Shown piece after piece: positions 7,267-17,257 of a stretch of 63,564 nucleotides of DNA. The DNA lies in assembly GCA_905182225.1 (NCBI GenBank), contig CAJJAJ010000005.1:1-63564 (forward strand), read 5' to 3'. Made by a program: the position numbers and the translations under genes. The DNA comes from an uncultured Aquiluna sp. GTDB taxonomy: Bacteria; Actinomycetota; Actinomycetes; Actinomycetales; Microbacteriaceae. A model generated the notes under the pieces. It worked only from the letters and a program-made list of their open reading frames with translations, ran no database searches and was not told the DNA's origin. The first letter of the stretch is position 1; each line of letters opens with the position of its first letter.

Positions 7267-8724
7267 CTAGCTATAAACCGAAATTGGCTTATCAGTTGGC
7301 TTTACGGGGAATGGCAGCTGAGTCTCGCCTTCGAGGTGTTCGTCAATCGCCGCGGCAGCTGCCCGTCCTTCGGCTATTGCCCAAACTATCAGGCTTTGGC
7401 CTCTGCCCGCATCTCCTGCCACAAACAAAGTATCTTTGCTCCGGTATTTACCATCACGAGAAATGTTGGATTGGCCATCCAGTTCAGCGTTTAGCTGACT
7501 GGTAATTGTTTCAGATTCGGGCCCAGTGAACCCGAGTGCGAGGAGAACCAGGTCGGCCTTCATTACTCTTTCTGTGCCAGGCTTCGGCAGTCGTCTTCCA
7601 TTAGCAAATTCGGTATCTGCCACTTTAATTCCGGTCACCTGACCGTCTTTGCCAATGAGCTCAACGGTTGAGTGCAAGTATTTACGATCGCCGAATTCCT
7701 CGTGGGCGCTTGAAATTTCAAAGACTCTGGGGTCCATTGGCCAAGGCTGGTCTGCGGTTCGTTGCTCTTCGGGCTTTTGACCAATGGCGATTGTGGTCAC
7801 CGAAGCCGCCATTTGCCTGGTCGCCGTGCCGAGGCAATCTGCTCCAGTATCTCCGCCGCCAAGAATCACAACGTGCTTACCCTCGGCACTTAGTTGCTCC
7901 TCGACTGTGTCGCCAGCCACAACTCGGTTTGCCTGTGTGAGATATTCCATTGCGAAATGGACTCCAGCTAGGTCCGAGCCTGGCACATCCAAAGCTCTTG
8001 GAGTGATTGCCCCAGTTGCCACCAATACGGCATCGTAGCTGAGCTTTAGCTCTTCCCAAGTAATGTCAACGCCGATATTTACTCCAGTGCGAAACCTGGT
8101 GCCCTCGGCTGTCATCTGAGCGAGGCGCTTGTCAATGTGTCGCTTCTCCATCTTAAAGTCTGGAATACCGTATCTAAGCAAGCCACCGATGCGGTCGTCT
8201 CGTTCAAATACAGCAACGGTATGTCCAGCTCTAGTCAGCTGCTGAGCAGCTGCTAACCCTGCTGGGCCGGAGCCCACCACGGCTATCGTCTTGCCGGTGA
8301 GTCGGTCTGGAACGCTCGGGGTAACGAAACCTGAGTCAAAAGCATCATCGATGATCGAAATTTCGATCTCCTTGATTGTTACAGCTGGCTGATTGATGCC
8401 AAGCACGCATGCACTTTCGCAGGGTGCCGGGCAGAGCCTACCGGTGAACTCTGGAAAATTATTTGTTGAGTGCAGGCGATCTATCGCCTCTTTATTCTTG
8501 CCAAGGTGAGTCAGGTCATTCCATTCCGGAATAAGGTTTCCAAGCGGGCACCCGGCGTGGCAAAAGGGGATGCCACAGTCCATGCAGCGCCCGGCCTGCT
8601 CCTTGATTACTCCAGAGTTCCGTTCTTCATAAACCTCTTTCCAGTCCTTTATGCGAACTGGAACTGGCCTGCGTTTCGCTGTCTCGCGATCAGTTACTTT
8701 TAGAAATCCCCTTGGGTCAGCCAT
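7267..8724 (-). CDS. gltD: Glutamate synthase small subunit
   Basis: Beta subunit of NADPH-dependent glutamate synthase. It passes electrons from NADPH through FAD and iron-sulfur centres to GltB for ammonia assimilation. The 485-residue protein has an N-terminal cysteine-rich iron-sulfur region (CMDCGIPFCHAGCPLGN, about 47-63; CPAPCESACV, about 97-106). It is followed by two dinucleotide-binding folds (AVVGSGPAGLAAA near 149, VILGGGDTGADC near 290) and a C-terminal FAD motif (FVAGDAGRGQSLIVWAI). The start overlaps the gltB stop by 8 bases (ATGGCTGA), so translation is probably coupled. Confidence 0.97.
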   Translation of the reverse strand: MADPRGFLKVTDRETAKRRPVPVRIKDWKEVYEERNSGVIKEQAGRCMDCGIPFCHAGCPLGNLIPEWNDLTHLGKNKEAIDRLHSTNNFPEFTGRLCPAPCESACVLGINQPAVTIKEIEISIIDDAFDSGFVTPSVPDRLTGKTIAVVGSGPAGLAAAQQLTRAGHTVAVFERDDRIGGLLRYGIPDFKMEKRHIDKRLAQMTAEGTRFRTGVNIGVDITWEELKLSYDAVLVATGAITPRALDVPGSDLAGVHFAMEYLTQANRVVAGDTVEEQLSAEGKHVVILGGGDTGADCLGTATRQMAASVTTIAIGQKPEEQRTADQPWPMDPRVFEISSAHEEFGDRKYLHSTVELIGKDGQVTGIKVADTEFANGRRLPKPGTERVMKADLVLLALGFTGPESETITSQLNAELDGQSNISRDGKYRSKDTLFVAGDAGRGQSLIVWAIAEGRAAAAAIDEHLEGETQLPFPVKPTDKPISVYS

Positions 8725-11700
8725 TAGTTACCTCCAAGATTTGCGTCCAAACTTCTTCGCCGTCCAGGTCTATGCCTGTTGCCTGGGCGTCCTGTTGTAT
8801 CTCAACTATGCGTGCGTAGTCTCTAGGCATAACTCTCACGAACTCTTTCGCGTAGGTCGAAAAATCGTCGAGGACAATCTTTGCTAGCGGAGAGCCAGTT
8901 AGTTCTAGGTGCTGCTCAAGTATTGCCTGGAGTTCGTCCTTTCCGGTCTGATCAAGAACGCTCAAGGTGATTTCGCCCAGCTGAAGAGCCTCGCGATTCA
9001 CTCTTGACTCTGACAGCCTGTGAACATAAGCGATACCTCCGGACATTCCGGCACCCAGGTTGATACCCGTTTTTCCGAGGATCACTACTCGTCCACCGGT
9101 CATGTATTCAAGAGCGTGATCCCCAACGCCTTCCGCGACCGCAACGGCGCCAGAGTTTCGAACCATGAATCGTTCACCGACGACTCCGTTTAGGAAGATT
9201 TTTCCTGAGGTGGCTCCATAGCCAATAACGTTTCCAGCGATTACGTTCTCAGACGCTAGGAAGCCGGCCGTCTCGGGGGGTCTGACGCTTATGATTCCAC
9301 CGGAAAGCCCCTTTCCAACATAGTCATTGCAATCGCCTTCGACATCGATTTGGAGACCCCTAGGTATGAATGCTCCCAAGGACTGGCCGGCGCTGCCGGT
9401 TAGGGTGAGCTTCAGGGTTCCAGGCTCTAGCCCCTGTTCACCCCATTTCTTTGTGAGCTCATTGCCAAGCATCGTTCCGATTGCTTGCATTGTGTTGTTT
9501 ATCCGGCTCTTGATTTCCACGGCCTTGCCGTCTTTGAGTGCGAGCTCTGCGGTCTGAATGAGTGGGAAGTCAAAGTGTTGATCCAGCTCGTGATCCTGTG
9601 AACTCGAGCAGTATTGGGTCTGATTGGTAACTATGTCCTTAGCCGCAAAAATCGGAGACAGGTCTAGGCCGTCAGCCTTCCAGTGACGAATCGCCCTATT
9701 CACATCTAGCACTTCTACTTGACCAATGGCCTCTTGCAGAGTTCTGAAGCCAAGTTCAGCCAGGTACTCGCGAACCTCCTGAGCCAAAAACTCAAAGAAG
9801 TTCACAACGTGATCGGCTTGACCGTGGAATCGCTTCCTGAGTTCTGGGTTCTGGGTGGCAACTCCAACGGGACAGGTGTCTAGGTGGCAAACTCGCATCA
9901 ATATGCAGCCCTCAACCACCAGCGGAGCGGTTGCGAATCCGAATTCTTCAGCTCCGAGAAGAGCCGCAATAATCACGTCTCGACCGGTCTTCATGGACCC
10001 GTCTACCTGCACTACCACTCGGTCCCGAAGTCCATTGAGCAGCAGGGTCTGCTGGGTCTCGGCCAGGCCAAGCTCCCATGGGGTTCCAGCGTGCTTTAGA
10101 GAATTAAGCGGGCTGGCGCCCGTGCCACCGTCGTGGCCAGAAATGAGTACTACGTCTGCCTTGGCTTTTGCTACGCCGGCTGCGACAGTTCCAACACCGA
10201 ACTGAGATACCAACTTCACGTGAACTCTGGCGGCGCGGTTGGCCCGCTTGAGATCAAAGATCAATTGCTTCAGGTCTTCGATGGAGTAAATGTCGTGATG
10301 AGGAGGCGGAGAAATAAGCCCTACACCCGGGGTCGAGTGTCTTAGTTCCGCAATCCATGGGTAGACCTTGTTTGGAGGTAGCTGCCCGCCCTCGCCAGGT
10401 TTTGCTCCCTGTGCCATCTTGATTTGAATGTCGTCGGCATGAGTCAAATACATCGAAGTCACACCGAATCGTCCGGACGCAACCTGCTTCACAGCACTGC
10501 GTCTTTCACGATCTAGTAGTCGGTCTACTGATTCTCCTCCTTCTCCGGTGTTACTCTTTCCGCCAAGTCGGTTCATTGCAATTGCAAGAGTTTCGTGGGC
10601 TTCGGGACTAATCGATCCCATGCTCATTGCCCCGGTTGCGAATCGCTTCACAATTGAATGCACCGGCTCAACCTCGGCGATTGGCACTGGCGTGCGTAGC
10701 TCCTTATTCAGACTAAACAGTCCTCGAATAGTCATCAAACGCTCAGCCTGATCATCGACTGCGTTGGTGTAGGACTTGAAGATTTCGTAGTTCTTTTGAG
10801 AGGTTGAGTGCTGAAGCTTAAAGATGGTCTCGGGATTAAACAAGTGAGGAGGGCCGTCACGACGCCATTTCATTTCGCCACCAACGTCCAAAGGAGTGCT
10901 TTCTTGATTGGCACTTTCCATTGGGTACGCGGCTGCGTGACGCTGAGCAATTTCAGAGTGCAAAATCGGCAGCGCTACCCCACCAAGCTTCGTGATAGTT
11001 CCGGTGAAGTATTTATCCACTAGCTCCTGGGAGAGTCCAATTGCCTCGAAGCACTGGGCGCCGCCATAGGACGAGACTGTTGAGATACCCATTTTCGACA
11101 TGACCTTCAAGACACCTTTTCCAAGTGCCTTGATCATGTTTTTGCTACTTCGTTCCATCGTTATGCCGGTGATTGTTCCATTGAAAACAAGGTCCTCGGC
11201 TGTTTCAAGTGCTAAGTATGGATTTATTGCAGATGCACCAAATCCAATTAGGGTTGCAACGTGGTGGACATCCCTAGCGTCGCCCGCTTCAATGACGAGC
11301 CCGGCCATCATTCTGGTTCCGTTGCGAATCAGGTGGTGGTGCACAGCGGAACAAGACAGCAGCGAAGGAATAGGAGCAAGCTCTCTGTTTGAATTTCGAT
11401 CAGACAGCACTATAAAAGTCGCTCCAACTAAGAGAGCTTGGTCAACTTCTGCACAGATTGACTCAAGTCGAGCCTCGAGAGCCTCAGGGCCGTCGTCGAC
11501 GCGATACAGGCAGGAGATGGTGACTGCCTTACCAATGTTGTTAGCTCGGTCTATGTGCTTAATCTTCGCCAACTCATCGTTGCCAATGATTGGGTAATCC
11601 AGGACCATTTGCTTCGCGTGCTCAGCGTTGGCTTCCAAGAGGTTTCTCACCGGACCAATGCTGGTAGTCATTGATGTCACAACTTCTTCACGAATTGCGT

Positions 11701-13270
11701 CTAGCGGTGGGTTTGTCACCTGCGCGAATTGCTGTGTGAAATAGTCAAAGAGAAGCTTTGGTCGCTCTGAAATGGCAGCGATTGGAGTGTCGGTTCCCAT
11801 CGCTCCGATTGGTTCTTGCCCGATTTTTGCCATCGGCGCGATGAATATCTTCAGATCTTCTTCGGTGTACCCAAAAGCTCGTTGCCTTCGCTTAACGGAC
11901 TTGCTCGAATAGCGAACGTGCTCGCGGTCGGGCAGATCGCGAAGGTTAATCCGGCTTGCGTCCAGCCACTCTCCCCACGGCTCTAGGGACGAAACTTCGG
12001 ACTTGATTTGCTCGTCCTCAACAATTTGCCCAGCCACAGTGTCAATCAGGAACATCTTTCCTGGCTGCAACCTGCCTTTTCGAACAATTTTGTCTGGAGA
12101 AATATCAGCGACGCCGATTTCAGAGGCAAGGATAATAAAACCGTCCTCTGTAACTACGAATCGACCGGGTCGAAGTCCATTTCGATCAAGAGTTGCGCCG
12201 ACCAGGTCACCGTCCGTGAACACTACTGCCGCCGGCCCATCCCACGGTTCCATAATCATCGAGTGGTATTCGTAGAAATCTCTCAGCTGTGGATCAATAT
12301 CCATTTGCTTTTCCCAAGCGCCCGGAATCATCATCATCATGGCGTGCGGAAGCGAACGGCCCGACAGAACTAGTAGCTCCAAAACCTCATCAAAAGTTGC
12401 TGAATCCGATGCGCCCTTCGAGACGATTGGTTTTAGCTGATCGATGTCACCAAGTAGCTCAGAGGAAAGCTGTGATTCTCTTGCCGCCATCCAGTTGGCA
12501 TTGCCTTTGACTGTGTTTATCTCGCCGTTGTGGGCAATGTAGCGGAACGGGTGAGCCAATGGCCATGAAGGGAAGGTGTTTGTCGAGAATCGACTGTGTA
12601 CAAGTGCTAGCAGGGACTCGTAGCGCTCGTCACTGAGGTCTGGATAAAAAGGCTCGAGCTGCAAGGTAGTAACCATGCCCTTGTAGACGATTGTTTTGGA
12701 TGAAAGAGAACAAAGGTACAGACCAATGTCCCGTTCACTTCTGTTTCTAGCCCGGAATAATCTTCGCTCTAGGTCCATGCCTGTGATTAGGTCACTGGAT
12801 GATACAAATACCTGTTCAATCAGGGGCATCGCCTTTTTCGCAAGGTCTCCAAGAACTGAGCTGTCGGTTGGCGGGGTTCGCCAGCCCAAAACCGTCAGCG
12901 ACTCTTCGCCACAAATTTCCTCAAATCTAGCCTTGTCTTTCAACGCGGTTTCAGCATCCATGAAAACAAGACCGACACCGTAAGTGCCGCTTGCTGGCAA
13001 CGCAAAATCGACGACTGCGCGGAAAAAACTGTCTGGCATTTGCGTCAGTATTCCAGCACCGTCGCCTGTCCCGGCGTCGGAACCGACGGCTCCACGGTGC
13101 TCTAGGTTTCTGAGGGAAGACAGCGCCATGTCCACAACGTCGTGACCGGCATAACCTCGAAGTGTCGCCACCATTGCTAAACCACAGGCGTCACGCTCTT
13201 GGTCAGCATCGTATAGCCCCTGGTTCTTGGGCGTGGTGGCAAACTTGTGGAAGGGTCCGTTGTTGACCAT
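8717..13270 (-). CDS. gltB: Glutamate synthase large subunit
   Basis: Alpha subunit of glutamate synthase: releases ammonia from glutamine and transfers it to 2-oxoglutarate. The 1,517 residues match the family. A short propeptide precedes Cys29 (ERDACG), which should be the N-terminal nucleophile after processing. The class II amidotransferase domain follows (SRFSTNTFPSWPLAHPFR; HNGEINT). The FMN-binding synthase domain is near 790-1180 (GEGGES; SGHDGGTGASP) with the Cys cluster CHLDTCPVG. The C-terminal domain is a GxGxG beta-helix. The start has GGAG 5 bases upstream. The 71-base gap after lgt shows no clear terminator or -10 box, so read-through from lgt is possible. Confidence 0.98.
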   Translation of the reverse strand: MVNNGPFHKFATTPKNQGLYDADQERDACGLAMVATLRGYAGHDVVDMALSSLRNLEHRGAVGSDAGTGDGAGILTQMPDSFFRAVVDFALPASGTYGVGLVFMDAETALKDKARFEEICGEESLTVLGWRTPPTDSSVLGDLAKKAMPLIEQVFVSSSDLITGMDLERRLFRARNRSERDIGLYLCSLSSKTIVYKGMVTTLQLEPFYPDLSDERYESLLALVHSRFSTNTFPSWPLAHPFRYIAHNGEINTVKGNANWMAARESQLSSELLGDIDQLKPIVSKGASDSATFDEVLELLVLSGRSLPHAMMMMIPGAWEKQMDIDPQLRDFYEYHSMIMEPWDGPAAVVFTDGDLVGATLDRNGLRPGRFVVTEDGFIILASEIGVADISPDKIVRKGRLQPGKMFLIDTVAGQIVEDEQIKSEVSSLEPWGEWLDASRINLRDLPDREHVRYSSKSVKRRQRAFGYTEEDLKIFIAPMAKIGQEPIGAMGTDTPIAAISERPKLLFDYFTQQFAQVTNPPLDAIREEVVTSMTTSIGPVRNLLEANAEHAKQMVLDYPIIGNDELAKIKHIDRANNIGKAVTISCLYRVDDGPEALEARLESICAEVDQALLVGATFIVLSDRNSNRELAPIPSLLSCSAVHHHLIRNGTRMMAGLVIEAGDARDVHHVATLIGFGASAINPYLALETAEDLVFNGTITGITMERSSKNMIKALGKGVLKVMSKMGISTVSSYGGAQCFEAIGLSQELVDKYFTGTITKLGGVALPILHSEIAQRHAAAYPMESANQESTPLDVGGEMKWRRDGPPHLFNPETIFKLQHSTSQKNYEIFKSYTNAVDDQAERLMTIRGLFSLNKELRTPVPIAEVEPVHSIVKRFATGAMSMGSISPEAHETLAIAMNRLGGKSNTGEGGESVDRLLDRERRSAVKQVASGRFGVTSMYLTHADDIQIKMAQGAKPGEGGQLPPNKVYPWIAELRHSTPGVGLISPPPHHDIYSIEDLKQLIFDLKRANRAARVHVKLVSQFGVGTVAAGVAKAKADVVLISGHDGGTGASPLNSLKHAGTPWELGLAETQQTLLLNGLRDRVVVQVDGSMKTGRDVIIAALLGAEEFGFATAPLVVEGCILMRVCHLDTCPVGVATQNPELRKRFHGQADHVVNFFEFLAQEVREYLAELGFRTLQEAIGQVEVLDVNRAIRHWKADGLDLSPIFAAKDIVTNQTQYCSSSQDHELDQHFDFPLIQTAELALKDGKAVEIKSRINNTMQAIGTMLGNELTKKWGEQGLEPGTLKLTLTGSAGQSLGAFIPRGLQIDVEGDCNDYVGKGLSGGIISVRPPETAGFLASENVIAGNVIGYGATSGKIFLNGVVGERFMVRNSGAVAVAEGVGDHALEYMTGGRVVILGKTGINLGAGMSGGIAYVHRLSESRVNREALQLGEITLSVLDQTGKDELQAILEQHLELTGSPLAKIVLDDFSTYAKEFVRVMPRDYARIVEIQQDAQATGIDLDGEEVWTQILEVTNG

Positions 13271-13341
13271 GGTAACTCCAATCGAATTCTTTTCGGAGCT
13301 TCGTTGGCCCGACCTTTATGTCTTATGAATGAGCTATTGGA

Positions 13342-14226
13342 TTATTTAGCAGCGTCCTTGCTGGTGTCGGATTGCTGATCGACAGGTTCTCTGCCATCGA
13401 GCCAAACCGAAGGTTCCTTGCCGGGGTGACGGCGGGTCTGAACCAAATAGATAACTACTCCGATTGCAATACCGGTCAGCGCCGACCAGATATTTATTCT
13501 AAGTCCAAGGATAATCTCACTGGGGTCAATTCTGATAGCTTCTATCCAAACTCGTCCAGTCGAATAAACAATCAAATAAAGTGCGAAAATCTTCCCCCAT
13601 TGAAGTTCCAGCTTTCGTCCAAGCCAGATCAAAGCTACGACGCCTGTCAGATTCCAAATCATTTCGTAGGCGAACGTGGGGTGAAAAGTCAGTCCATCTG
13701 GTAAGCCGAGCGGATACGCAGGGTTGGAACTTGGAATCTCGAGACCCCAAGGAAGAGTTGTCGGTAGACCAAATAGTTCTTGATTGAAGTAGTTTCCAAG
13801 CCTCCCGATGCCTTGAGCGAGAAGCATTCCTGGTGCTACGGCGTCTAATACCGATAAGAATCTAATCCCAGCCTGCCTCGAACCGATAAACACTCCAACT
13901 GCTCCGAGAATTAGAGCTCCATAGATCGCAAGACCACCCTCCCAGATCTTGAATACATCAAGAAGATCGGCTCCCTGATAAAAGTAGTCATTTGGATGGG
14001 TAAGAACGTGAAAGAACCTGCCTCCAAGAATCCCGAAAGGAACAGCCCATAACGCAATGTCCAGGAACAAGCCCGCGGGAGTCCCCTGTGCTTTGAGCCT
14101 GGCATCAGTAAGTATTGTGGCGATAACTATTCCGCTAAGGATAAACAGCGCGTAAAAATGAATACGAAATGGCCCCAAGTCGATAAAGCTGATTTCGGGT
14201 GATGGTATACCTGTGATTATCTCCAT
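13342..14226 (-). CDS. lgt: Prolipoprotein diacylglyceryl transferase
   Basis: Integral membrane enzyme that attaches diacylglycerol from phosphatidylglycerol to the lipobox Cys of prelipoproteins, the first step of lipoprotein maturation. The 294-residue protein has about seven hydrophobic segments. It carries the Lgt signature GRLGNYFNQE (about 145-154) and the IWEGGLAIYG loop (about 93-102), in the form seen in Gram-positive enzymes. The C-terminal tail is polar and charged (about 265-294). It starts 4 bases after the trpA stop. The trpA-lgt neighbourhood is conserved in actinobacteria and has no metabolic explanation. Confidence 0.96.
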   Translation of the reverse strand: MEIITGIPSPEISFIDLGPFRIHFYALFILSGIVIATILTDARLKAQGTPAGLFLDIALWAVPFGILGGRFFHVLTHPNDYFYQGADLLDVFKIWEGGLAIYGALILGAVGVFIGSRQAGIRFLSVLDAVAPGMLLAQGIGRLGNYFNQELFGLPTTLPWGLEIPSSNPAYPLGLPDGLTFHPTFAYEMIWNLTGVVALIWLGRKLELQWGKIFALYLIVYSTGRVWIEAIRIDPSEIILGLRINIWSALTGIAIGVVIYLVQTRRHPGKEPSVWLDGREPVDQQSDTSKDAAK

Positions 14227-14230
14227 CGCA

Positions 14231-15010
14231 TCATCCTAGGCCCGCAGCCAGCTCTTTGGTTTTGGCGACTAGGCCCGACAACCCGTTATCGCGGTATGCC
14301 TTAACAAAGGCGGTTCCAACAATCGCGCCGTCCGCATAGCCGTTTACTTCACGAACTTGCTCAGCTGTGGAAATCCCTACCCCTACACAGGTTGGCGTTG
14401 CGCTCATGCTCTTGACTCGACCCACCAGCTGTCTTGCAAGAGCATCAAGAGTGTCTCGCTCTCCAGTTATACCCATGGTTGAGACGGAATAGACAAAACC
14501 CTTGGATGCATCCGCGTTTGCGGTCACTCTTTCGTTTGAACTCGACGGCGCAATCAAAAACACCCGGTCAAGACCTTTAGCTTGGCTGACTTCCAGCCAC
14601 TGCCCCGCTTCGTCTGGAACAAGATCTGGCGTAATCATTCCCTGAGCCCCGGAAGCACGCATGTCTTCCGCAAACTTTTCAACGCCATACCTAAGCACAG
14701 GGTTCCAGTAACTCATGACCAATAGCGGCGTGGACACTCTTGCTCGCACCTGTCGTATAACTTCGAAAACATCTCGCAGCACGAAACCTGCTGCTCGTGC
14801 TTCCTCGGTAGCAACCTGAATAACCAGACCGTCCATTACTGGATCACTGTAGGGAACGCCGATTTCAAGAACGTCGCAGCCATTCTCGGCCATTGCTACT
14901 AGCGAATCGACTGAGTCTTTGAGCGTCGGATAGCCGGCTGGGTAATACCCAACCAGGGAGCCCTTACCTGATTCCCTGTTTGCCAGGAGAGTGTCATTTA
15001 CTGAGCTCAT
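14231..15010 (-). CDS. trpA: Tryptophan synthase alpha chain
   Basis: Cleaves indole-3-glycerol phosphate to indole and glyceraldehyde-3-phosphate; indole is channelled to TrpB. The 259-residue TIM barrel has the catalytic Glu in [11 protein letters not shown] (about 46) and the catalytic Asp 11 residues later, then GVGISTAEQ and [10 protein letters not shown] near the C-terminal phosphate site. The start overlaps the trpB stop by 4 bases, which fits 1:1 coupled synthesis of the alpha2-beta2 complex. Confidence 0.97.
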   Translation of the reverse strand: MSSVNDTLLANRESGKGSLVGYYPAGYPTLKDSVDSLVAMAENGCDVLEIGVPYSDPVMDGLVIQVATEEARAAGFVLRDVFEVIRQVRARVSTPLLVMSYWNPVLRYGVEKFAEDMRASGAQGMITPDLVPDEAGQWLEVSQAKGLDRVFLIAPSSSNERVTANADASKGFVYSVSTMGITGERDTLDALARQLVGRVKSMSATPTCVGVGISTAEQVREVNGYADGAIVGTAFVKAYRDNGLSGLVAKTKELAAGLG

Positions 15011-16206
15011 TTATCTCCCATTAGACCGAAGTACTTAGCGGCTGTTTCCATGTCCTTGTCTCCACGTCCGCTCAGGTTCACGAGGATGTGAGCGCCGGCA
15101 GGCAAAATCTTGGTTAGGTGTTCGATTCCCGCCAGACCGTGGGCAGTTTCGATAGCTGGGATTATGCCCTCTGTTTGCGAAAGGAGCTTCATTGCATTCA
15201 TCGCCTCGGCGTCGGTAACTCCGTGATAGTTGGCTCGGCCCAGATCCTTGAGCCATGAGTGCTCTGGACCTACTCCTGGGTAGTCAAGGCCAGCAGAAAT
15301 TGAGTGCGATTCCATTGTCTGGCCATCGGCATCCTGGAGCATGTAGCTCTTGGCACCGTGCAAAACTCCTGGCGTCCCCATCGAAAGAGTTGCGGCATGG
15401 CGAGGAGTGTCAACACCGTCGCCCGCGGCCTCAAAACCCCAGAGCGCAACATCGCTGTCATCCAAAAACGCGTGGAATATTCCAATCGCATTAGAGCCGC
15501 CACCAACACAAGCTGCCACTGCATCTGGAAGCTTCCCTGTTAGAGCAAGCATTTGTTCACGAGCCTCGTAACCGATCACGCTATGAAAGTCTCGAACCAT
15601 GGTCGGGAACGGGTGTGGTCCCGCAACTGTTCCAAGAAGATAGTGAGTGGTATCAACGTTGGCAACCCAATCTCTAAGCGCCTCGTTGATCGCGTCTTTG
15701 AGCGTTCTAGAACCTGAAGTCACTGGGATTACTTCTGCCCCCAACAGCTGCATTCTCGCGACATTTAGGGCTTGTCTTTCGGTGTCAACTTCGCCCATGT
15801 ACACAACGCAGTCCAGCCCAAAGAATGCTGCAGCTGTCGCACTTGCTACACCGTGCTGACCCGCACCAGTTTCCGCGATTATGCGCTTTTTGCCCATTTT
15901 TTTTGCTAAGAGTGCTTGGCCCATAACATTGTTTATCTTGTGGCTACCAGTGTGGTTCAAGTCTTCTCTTTTCAAAAAGACTCTAATGTCGCCAAAGTGC
16001 GCCGCAAAGCGCTTTGCCTCGGTGATTATGGATGGGCGTCCGGTGTAAGTCTTGTGGAGTTCAGCTAGCTCAGCAATAAACCCAGGTTCTATTCGCATGG
16101 CTTCGTAGGTGGCCTCGAGTTGATCGAGAGCTGCAATTAGCGGCTCTGGCACAAATCTGCCGCCGTATTCGCCGTAGTAAGGTCCTACTTGTTCTGAGAG
16201 TTTCAT
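15007..16206 (-). CDS. trpB: Tryptophan synthase beta chain
   Basis: PLP enzyme joining indole and serine to give tryptophan. The 399 residues are typical. The PLP-binding Lys lies in [10 protein letters not shown] (near 90), followed by AETGAGQHG and the phosphate-binding [10 protein letters not shown] (about 233-242). The N-terminal [14 protein letters not shown] is characteristic of TrpB1, the form that works with TrpA. It lies 13 bases after trpC and overlaps trpA by 4 bases. Confidence 0.98.
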   Translation of the reverse strand: MKLSEQVGPYYGEYGGRFVPEPLIAALDQLEATYEAMRIEPGFIAELAELHKTYTGRPSIITEAKRFAAHFGDIRVFLKREDLNHTGSHKINNVMGQALLAKKMGKKRIIAETGAGQHGVASATAAAFFGLDCVVYMGEVDTERQALNVARMQLLGAEVIPVTSGSRTLKDAINEALRDWVANVDTTHYLLGTVAGPHPFPTMVRDFHSVIGYEAREQMLALTGKLPDAVAACVGGGSNAIGIFHAFLDDSDVALWGFEAAGDGVDTPRHAATLSMGTPGVLHGAKSYMLQDADGQTMESHSISAGLDYPGVGPEHSWLKDLGRANYHGVTDAEAMNAMKLLSQTEGIIPAIETAHGLAGIEHLTKILPAGAHILVNLSGRGDKDMETAAKYFGLMGDK

Positions 16207-16219
16207 TGTGTTGATAATC

Positions 16220-16993
16220 CTATGTTTCGTTGATAAATTCCGGAATTAGGAAGCTGGGATCCCCGGTGACTAGGGCTTGTCCAACTAACACGACATTTGC
16301 ACCGGCGTTCCAGTATCTAGCTACGTCCTGAGGCTTCTTCACGGACGACTCCGCCACTTTTATTGTCTCATCAGACAGAAGATGCGACATTGTCTCAAAT
16401 AGCCGCAGGTCGGTCTTGAAAGTTTGTAAGTCCCTTGTGTTTATTCCAACCAAACGGCTCCCGGCGGCGTTGGCAATGTGAATTTCTTCGGCTGTGTGTG
16501 TCTCAACAAGCACGTCTAAGCCCAAGTCCGCAGCGAACTTAGACAGCCTTAGGAAATCAGGCTCATTGAGCCAGCTTAGAATCAAAAGAACGAATGATGC
16601 TCCATGTGCACGAGCCTCCAAGATTTGATACTCACAGGATATAAAGTCCTTGCGAAGTGTTGGGATTGATACGGCGTCGCTGGCATGTCGCAGATCATCT
16701 AGAGAGCCGCCGAATCCGGATCGCTCTGTTAGAACTGAGATTGCATGTGCTCCACTTTGCTCGTAAGTGAGTGCTAGCAATCCGGCATCAGGGATTTCGG
16801 CCATGTGCCCTACCGAAGGACTAGATCTTTTTATTTCGGCGATGATTTTAATCTTGGAGGCTGGCTCAAGAGCTTTCAGTGCTGAGACCGCGGGTTCCAT
16901 GTTTTCTACCAGGGCCTCTAGTGATTCGATACTCACGTTCTTACTGCGAATGTCAGCGTCATCACTCGCTGTGGCGAATAATTCGTCAAGCAC
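16220..16993 (-). CDS. trpC: Indole-3-glycerol phosphate synthase
   Basis: Ring-closing step of tryptophan synthesis (CdRP to indole-3-glycerol phosphate). The 257-residue TIM barrel has the signature [11 protein letters not shown] (about 50-60), LRKDFI (about 112), a [14 protein letters not shown] stretch and a C-terminal phosphate-binding loop VLVGQALV. It is monofunctional, with no fused TrpF domain. Actinobacteria usually use the dual HisA/TrpF enzyme PriA (not the helicase) for that step; it is not in this window. It shares one base with the small membrane gene upstream. Confidence 0.96.
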   Translation of the reverse strand: MLDELFATASDDADIRSKNVSIESLEALVENMEPAVSALKALEPASKIKIIAEIKRSSPSVGHMAEIPDAGLLALTYEQSGAHAISVLTERSGFGGSLDDLRHASDAVSIPTLRKDFISCEYQILEARAHGASFVLLILSWLNEPDFLRLSKFAADLGLDVLVETHTAEEIHIANAAGSRLVGINTRDLQTFKTDLRLFETMSHLLSDETIKVAESSVKKPQDVARYWNAGANVVLVGQALVTGDPSFLIPEFINET

Positions 16994-17217
16994 TAGTTGG
17001 ACTTCGAGTGCTTGCCGCCGACTCCGTAGCCAGATTTCCTAAGAACGAGTCCAACTATGGGGCCAAGGATAGCGAGAACTGCTGAAGCCCAAACTAGCGC
17101 CGGGACGTCCAGCCAGAAAAATAATGTTCCAATAGTGAAGGCTGTTAGAACGATAATAACGGTCGCCCATGCTGCCACAGAGTTTCCGTGCCCTGGATCA
17201 GTGTTGGAATTAGACAT
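16993..17217 (-). CDS. Small two-helix membrane protein of the trp cluster
   Basis: A 74-residue protein of unknown function. It has a polar N-terminus with an HGNS motif (about 10-13), two hydrophobic helices (about 17-36 and 41-60) and a basic, Gly/His-rich tail (RKSGYGVGGKHSK). Similar short proteins with an HG motif sit between trpE and trpC in many actinobacteria (possibly the family called DUF6704, from memory). GAAGGG 5 bases before the ATG is a good ribosome-binding site. The 40-base gap upstream also holds TAGAAT, a possible -10 box. It may be structural or regulatory; nothing shows an enzymatic role. Confidence 0.8.
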   Translation of the reverse strand: MSNSNTDPGHGNSVAAWATVIIVLTAFTIGTLFFWLDVPALVWASAVLAILGPIVGLVLRKSGYGVGGKHSKSN

Positions 17218-17257
17218 TGTGCCCTTCTAGGATGTTCTTCAATTCTAGCAAGCAGTT

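Noticed and set aside
11100-11597. Open frame of 165 codons on the plus strand opposite gltB
   Set aside because: It lies wholly inside an unmistakable gltB, with low-complexity Ser/Arg-rich translation and no family motif; a shadow frame.
13271-13341. Hairpin hiding the gltB ribosome-binding site (CTCC with GGAG)
   Set aside because: Only four base pairs across a long loop; too weak to claim. No -10 box could be assigned either.
17218-17257. TAGAAT in the 40-base gap of the trp cluster as a separate promoter
   Set aside because: Plausible -10 hexamer, but not at leaderless spacing and without a -35; a good ribosome-binding site and operon context explain expression without it.
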